Part shown: in pieces, positions 60,240 to 64,000 of the stretch | Position numbering within the stretch: the first letter of the stretch is position 1 | Layout of the letters: each line of letters begins with the position of its first letter | Origin: Alcaligenes faecalis | GTDB taxonomy: Bacteria > Pseudomonadota > Gammaproteobacteria > Burkholderiales > Burkholderiaceae_B | Reading direction: 5' to 3' | DNA: 64,000 bases | NCBI RefSeq assembly: GCF_002443155.1 | Contig: NZ_CP023667.1 | Location: forward strand, 744,001 to 808,000 | Notes under the pieces: generated by a model | Databases searched by the model: none | What the model was told of the DNA's origin: nothing | Seen by the model: the letters and a program-made list of their open reading frames with translations, nothing else | Translations under genes and position numbers: made by a program

Positions 60240-61269
60240 TGCCGGGGATGTGCTCCAGCTTGTTCAGCCAGACCTGTTTGTGTTCCTTGGGTAAAAAGGA
60301 AGAGCGCAGGCTGTTGGCTGCCAGGGTACGCAAGTCGGCTTCCTGCAGATTCAGGGCCTGGGCGGTTTGCATATAGTTGTCCAGCAGATAGCCGCCAAAA
60401 TAGGCCGGGTCATCCGAGTTCACGCAAACATTCAGGCCGCGATCCAGCAAATGCTTCAGATTGTGCTGGTGCAGGCTGTCAAACACCTTGAGCTTGATGT
60501 TGGACAGGGGACAGACTGTCAAGGAAATGGCGTGGTCGGCCAAATACTGCATCAGGGCCGGATCGTCCTGGCTGCGCACGCCATGGTCGATGCGCTCCAC
60601 TTTCAGAAGCTGCAGGGCATCGCGTACATAGCTGGCCGGGCCCTCTTCACCGGCATGGGCGACCAGCCGGAAACCCAGCTCTCGGCAACGGGCATAGACT
60701 TTTTCGAACTTGGCGGGCGGGTTGCCCTTTTCCGAGGAGTCCAGGCCAATCGCAATCCACAGGTCGGCATACTGATTGCGCGAGGGCAGGGCGGCCTCCA
60801 GAGTGGCAAAAGCGTCGGCTTCGCTCAGGTGTCGCAGGAAGCTCAGAATCAGATAGCTGCTGATCCCCAGTTCGGACTTGGCCTGGCGAGCGGCACGGGC
60901 AATTCCGGCAAATACGGTTTCCATGGCGATCCCGCGTGCCGTGTGTGTTTGCGGGTCAAACATGATTTCCGTATGCACAATGCCATCGGCCTGGGCGCGC
61001 AGAAAGTAGGCCCAGGTCATGTCAAAGAAATCCTGCTCGGTAATCAGGACACCGGCTCCGGCGTAATACAGGTCCAGAAAGGACTGCAAGTCGGTGAACT
61101 GATAGGCGGCGTGCAGGCTGGCCTGATCGGGATAGGGCAGCGTAATGTGATTGCGCTGGGCCAGCTTGAAGATCAAGTCCGGTTCCAGCGTGCCTTCAAT
61201 ATGAAGATGCAGTTCGGCCTTGGGCAGTTGGCGGGTAAATTCGCGTAAAGAAAAAGCGGAATCAGACAC
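60232..61269 (-). CDS. Adenosine/adenine deaminase family protein, probably adenine deaminase
   Basis: 345-aa metal-dependent amidohydrolase. Zinc ligands are His21/His23 (AELHLHIEGTLEP), the His of VAHAGEEGPASY near 202 with its catalytic Glu, and NSDDPAYFGGYL near 280 with the Asp pair. RIDHGVRSQDDPALM holds another conserved His. The family includes true adenosine deaminase and the Add-like adenine deaminases of Pseudomonas (PA0148 type); wording at the N-terminus (PKAELHLHIEGTLEP) fits the latter, which deaminate adenine to hypoxanthine. Overlaps the AAG-type gene by 8 bases. Confidence 0.9.
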   Translation of the reverse strand: MSDSAFSLREFTRQLPKAELHLHIEGTLEPDLIFKLAQRNHITLPYPDQASLHAAYQFTDLQSFLDLYYAGAGVLITEQDFFDMTWAYFLRAQADGIVHTEIMFDPQTHTARGIAMETVFAGIARAARQAKSELGISSYLILSFLRHLSEADAFATLEAALPSRNQYADLWIAIGLDSSEKGNPPAKFEKVYARCRELGFRLVAHAGEEGPASYVRDALQLLKVERIDHGVRSQDDPALMQYLADHAISLTVCPLSNIKLKVFDSLHQHNLKHLLDRGLNVCVNSDDPAYFGGYLLDNYMQTAQALNLQEADLRTLAANSLRSSFLPKEHKQVWLNKLEHIPGND

Positions 61270-61327
61270 GGAGCGCTCCTGGTAGGCAGACTATGCGCCC
61301 CATTATACGAAGGCAATAGCTCTGGGG

Positions 61328-61708
61328 TCAGTTGTCCTTGCCACGCAAGGCGGCAATCGCCAGAAAGAGCCAGGCCAGAATCATGGCCACCCCGCCAATG
61401 GGGGTGATTGCGCCCAGCCATTTCACGCCGCTCAGCACCAGAATGTACAGGCTGCCGCTAAAAATCAGGACGCCAGCCAGCATCAGAATCGCACTGCGAG
61501 ACTGCCAGGCCGCATTCAGTTGGGGGCCCAAAGCGGCGATCAGCAGCAGGCCCAGACCATGCAGCAATTGATACAGCACGGCCGTGTGCCAGGTCGCCAA
61601 GGCTGACGCATCAACCATGGAGCGCAGTGCGTGGGCACCAAACGCACCCAGGCCTACGCCCAGCGCCATAATCAGTGTGCCCAGGCACAGGATGGATCGT
61701 GATTTCAT
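61328..61708 (-). CDS. DUF423-family membrane protein
   Basis: 126-aa protein with four membrane helices covering almost the whole length (ILCLGTLIMALGVGLGAFGAHAL at the N-terminus, LHGLGLLLIAAL, LAGVLIFSGSLYILVLSG, GGVAMILAWLFLAIAAL). DUF423 proteins are of unknown function (YgdD in E. coli). ATG 61708 is chosen for its AAGGAAAG site; the frame continues to 61732 without a better start. Divergent from the CorA-type gene. Confidence 0.9.
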   Translation of the reverse strand: MKSRSILCLGTLIMALGVGLGAFGAHALRSMVDASALATWHTAVLYQLLHGLGLLLIAALGPQLNAAWQSRSAILMLAGVLIFSGSLYILVLSGVKWLGAITPIGGVAMILAWLFLAIAALRGKDN

Positions 61709-61800
61709 GTCTTTCCTTGCAAGTCGCTGCACTCGCAGCGCGGAGGGAGGCCAGTGCTATTATCGAACAAAAAAATTGGCTTTGTCTGCAAGGAGGCAGC

Positions 61801-62805
61801 ATGCAAGAAATAGCTCCGGTCGCCCCTGATGCACAAGACGTTGTGGTGGCCGCGTATCGCTATCAGTCTGGCCAGCCTGCTCAGGCCTTGGATATTCACC
61901 ACCTGCCTGCACACAACCCCTTGAAGGACGGCTTTATCTGGATTGGTTTGAAAGACCCCAGCGAAGCAACTTTGCGCGAAGTGGGGGCGCAGCTGGGCCT
62001 GCCCGACAATGCGGTTGAAGAATTGATTGCTCCCCATCGCCGTCCCAAATTGCTGGAGTTCAGCAATTGCCTGATTGTGGTGGCGGTGACTCTGGGCCTG
62101 AAAGATCTGCGCCCGCTTTTTGGTACTACGCAGATTCTGATTGCCCATGGTTTGTTGCTGACAGTACGGCGCGGTTCCAACAGCAGCTATCTGGAGTTGC
62201 GTTCCCGTCTGGAAAGCACACCAGCCTTGCTGGAACGGGGCAGTGATTTTGTGGCCTCGGAATTGCTGGATCTGATTGTGGACCAGTACCAGACCTGTCT
62301 GGAGCAAACCGAAAAGGCGGTAGAAGCTATTGAACAGCAATTCCTGATTCGGGGCTTCAAGGAAAACGATGTGCGGCGTATTTATCGTTTACGACGCGAT
62401 TTGCTGCGTGTGTATAACGCGGTGACGCCTTTGGCGGAGCTAAGCCGTCGTTTGTCGCGCATCGAGCTGGCGTATGTGGATGCAGAAAGCCGGGCGTATT
62501 TTGGTGAAGTGGCAGACCGCATTGCCCGTACTTCTGAATTTATTAACAGCCTGCGGCAAGCCCTGGCCTTCGCCTTTGAGGGCGGCTTGATGATAGGTCA
62601 GATGCAGCAGACGGATACCACCCGCAAGCTGGCGGCCTGGGCGGCCATTCTGGCTGTGCCGACCGCGGTGGCGGGGATTTACGGCATGAACTTCAAATTC
62701 ATGCCCGAGCTGGAATGGACGCTGGGCTACCCGCTGGCCTTGGGCCTGATGGGCAGCGTTTGCGGATTTTTGTACTGGAAATTCAAAAAGGCCAAATGGC
62801 TCTAG
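61801..62805 (+). CDS. CorA-family magnesium/zinc transporter
   Basis: 334-aa protein of the 2-TM-GxN family. A long cytoplasmic N-domain (residues 1-265), then helix 1 (about 273-293, WAAILAVPTAVAGIYGMNFKF) ending in the selectivity motif GMN, the loop MPELEW, and helix 2 (about 308-326). Most like CorA and the ZntB branch; Mg2+, Co2+ or Zn2+ possible. A strong AAGGAGG site precedes ATG 61801. The AidB-like gene follows 41 bases downstream on the same strand. Confidence 0.92.
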   Translation: MQEIAPVAPDAQDVVVAAYRYQSGQPAQALDIHHLPAHNPLKDGFIWIGLKDPSEATLREVGAQLGLPDNAVEELIAPHRRPKLLEFSNCLIVVAVTLGLKDLRPLFGTTQILIAHGLLLTVRRGSNSSYLELRSRLESTPALLERGSDFVASELLDLIVDQYQTCLEQTEKAVEAIEQQFLIRGFKENDVRRIYRLRRDLLRVYNAVTPLAELSRRLSRIELAYVDAESRAYFGEVADRIARTSEFINSLRQALAFAFEGGLMIGQMQQTDTTRKLAAWAAILAVPTAVAGIYGMNFKFMPELEWTLGYPLALGLMGSVCGFLYWKFKKAKWL

Positions 62806-62846
62806 CCTGAAGCAAAGAGCGACAAGGCCGAAATCAAGGAGGCGAG

Positions 62847-64000
62847 ATGGGTCTGGAACAGCAGTTACAGAATCAGGTGCCGGATTTGATGGATGATGAT
62901 CTGTTTGGCGAAGATCCGGCTTTACAACATTGGCAAAGCAAACTGGCCAGCGACGAGGCCCGGCAAAGTCTGGCGGACTACGGCAAGAAACTGGGCTCTG
63001 CCCATTGGCGCGAGCAAGGCGCCTTGGCTAATCGTCAACCTCCGCAATGGCGAGGCTGGTCCGCTCAAGGGCAACGAGTCGATCAGGTGGATTTTCATCC
63101 CTCCTGGCATCATTTGATGAGTCTGGGCATGGAGCAGGGCCTGCATATCTGGCCCCATCAGCCCCAGCCCGGTCAGCATTTGCAACGGGCCATGGGTTTT
63201 TACCTGCATGGTCAGATCGAGGCGGGCACTTTGTGTCCCTTGACCATGACGCGTGCCGCTGCGCCTTTATTACAGGCTGAGCCGTTTCAGGAATGGGCCG
63301 CCAAGCTGGACATCAATCAGTACGACTCTTCTCATCAGTCGATGGCAGAAAAAAGCAGCGTGCTGCTGGGCATGGGCATGACGGAAATGCAGGGCGGCTC
63401 GGATCTGCGCGGCTGCACTACCGAAGCCCATCCCGAGGCCCAGGCTTTTCGTCTTTACGGGCACAAATGGTTTTTTTCTGTGCCGCAGGCGGACGGGCAT
63501 CTGGTATTGGCGCGCGAGCACGAGCAGTTTTCGTGTTTCTTGATGCCGCGCTACACCGAATACGGCTTGAATCGCCGTTATATACGCAGGCTGAAAGATA
63601 AATTGGGCAACCGCTCCAACGCCAGTGCCGAAATTGATTTTGACGGTGCGCTGGCCTGGCGCGTGGGCCAAGCCGGTCGTGGTATTGCGCTGCTGGCCGG
63701 AATGGCCGCCCGTACCCGTATTGATTGCGTGCTGGGCAGCGCCGCCCTGATGCGACAAGCCTTGGTGCAGTCCCTGCATTACTGTCAGCACCGACGCTGC
63801 TTTGGTAAACAATTGATCGAGCAGCCTTTGATGCAGGCGGTACTGCTGGACATGAGCCTGGAAAGCGAAGCCGCCACTCATCTGGCCCTGTTCCTGGTGG
63901 ATTTGCAGGAGCGGGCCGATGATCCCGTGGCGCAGGCGGTGCTACGCGTGCTGGCCCCGGCTGCCAAGTTCTGGGTATGCCGTCGGGCTATCGCCCTGTG
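62847..64000 (+). CDS. AidB-like acyl-CoA dehydrogenase, N-terminal part (cut by window end)
   Basis: 384 codons from ATG 62847, open to the end of the window, with AAGGAGG 6-7 bases upstream. The family is acyl-CoA dehydrogenase; MGMTEMQGGSDLRGCTTEA near residue 172 matches the AidB motif MGMTEKQGGSD as I recall it, and LGNRSNASAEIDFDGALAWRVGQAGRGI near 253-280 fits the AidB core. The N-terminal domain (VDFHPSWHHLMSLGMEQGLH, TLCPLTMTRAAAPLL) is also AidB-like. AidB belongs to the E. coli adaptive response to DNA alkylation. The C-terminal domain that binds DNA is out of view, so a metabolic role remains possible. Confidence 0.85.
   Translation, partial: MGLEQQLQNQVPDLMDDDLFGEDPALQHWQSKLASDEARQSLADYGKKLGSAHWREQGALANRQPPQWRGWSAQGQRVDQVDFHPSWHHLMSLGMEQGLHIWPHQPQPGQHLQRAMGFYLHGQIEAGTLCPLTMTRAAAPLLQAEPFQEWAAKLDINQYDSSHQSMAEKSSVLLGMGMTEMQGGSDLRGCTTEAHPEAQAFRLYGHKWFFSVPQADGHLVLAREHEQFSCFLMPRYTEYGLNRRYIRRLKDKLGNRSNASAEIDFDGALAWRVGQAGRGIALLAGMAARTRIDCVLGSAALMRQALVQSLHYCQHRRCFGKQLIEQPLMQAVLLDMSLESEAATHLALFLVDLQERADDPVAQAVLRVLAPAAKFWVCRRAIAL

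Noticed and set aside
1..64000. CRISPR arrays, phage genes, integrases
   Set aside because: No regularly spaced repeats and no recognisable phage or integrase gene were found on either strand.

Overview
The window reads as chromosomal DNA of a betaproteobacterium of the family Alcaligenaceae, most likely Alcaligenes faecalis. The strongest evidence is the nitrilase at 43.9-45.0 kb, which from memory matches the A. faecalis JM3 arylacetonitrilase almost throughout, with the catalytic set at Glu47, Lys131 and Cys163. GC-rich coding, tight ATGA-type overlaps and Bordetella/Alcaligenes-like gene neighbourhoods agree. No insertion sequence, phage gene or CRISPR array is visible.

Layout. 0-5.3 kb: the end of a TonB-dependent receptor, then a MacA-MacB-outer membrane factor efflux operon, possibly for siderophore export. 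5.3-8 kb: nagB and an MsbA-type ABC exporter. 8.4-13 kb: a minus-strand group of a flavin-dependent oxidoreductase, LysR regulator, Bug/TctC binding protein and cytoplasmic gamma-glutamyltransferase-like amidohydrolase. 13.1-15.2 kb: a methyltransferase, a non-coding stretch rich in DnaA-box-like sites, and an MscS channel. 15.3-26.6 kb: a malonate module with AtoE-type permease, amidase (probably malonamidase), mdcACDEGBH, a LysR regulator at one end and an IclR regulator at the other. 26.7-31 kb: trmJ, suhB, a TerC/CBS protein and uppP. 31.0-31.9 kb: a non-coding stretch with two long inverted-repeat elements that share a covarying core hairpin. 31.9-40 kb: lpxH, a cyclophilin, a TPR protein, cysS, an AlkA-type glycosylase, accA, tilS, lysC and tRNA-Ser(GCT). 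40.4-46.2 kb: small envelope proteins, a prohibitin-like protein with an overlapping 46-aa gene, the nitrilase with an AraC regulator, and a PaaY-like hexapeptide protein. 46.4-53.7 kb: a ferric-type ABC importer and the split pntAA-pntAB-pntB transhydrogenase behind a long leader. 54.4-55.6 kb: two tRNA-Arg(ACG) genes around an orphan gene. 55.8-64 kb: an FMN 2-hydroxy-acid dehydrogenase, glutathionyl-hydroquinone reductase, WrbA, a PaaI thioesterase, an I78-type lipoprotein, an AAG-type DNA glycosylase, a purine deaminase, a DUF423 protein, a CorA-family transporter and the start of an AidB-like acyl-CoA dehydrogenase.

Working together, the 16.2-25.3 kb genes could take up malonate or its monoamide, hydrolyse malonamate to malonate, and decarboxylate malonate to acetate on the Mdc acyl carrier protein. 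The nitrilase/AraC pair and the GGT-like/Bug pair also point to scavenging of nitriles and amides. The best candidates for something undescribed are the paired inverted-repeat elements at 31.3-31.8 kb, followed by the DnaA-box cluster at 13.84-14.12 kb and the malonamate version of the malonate operon.
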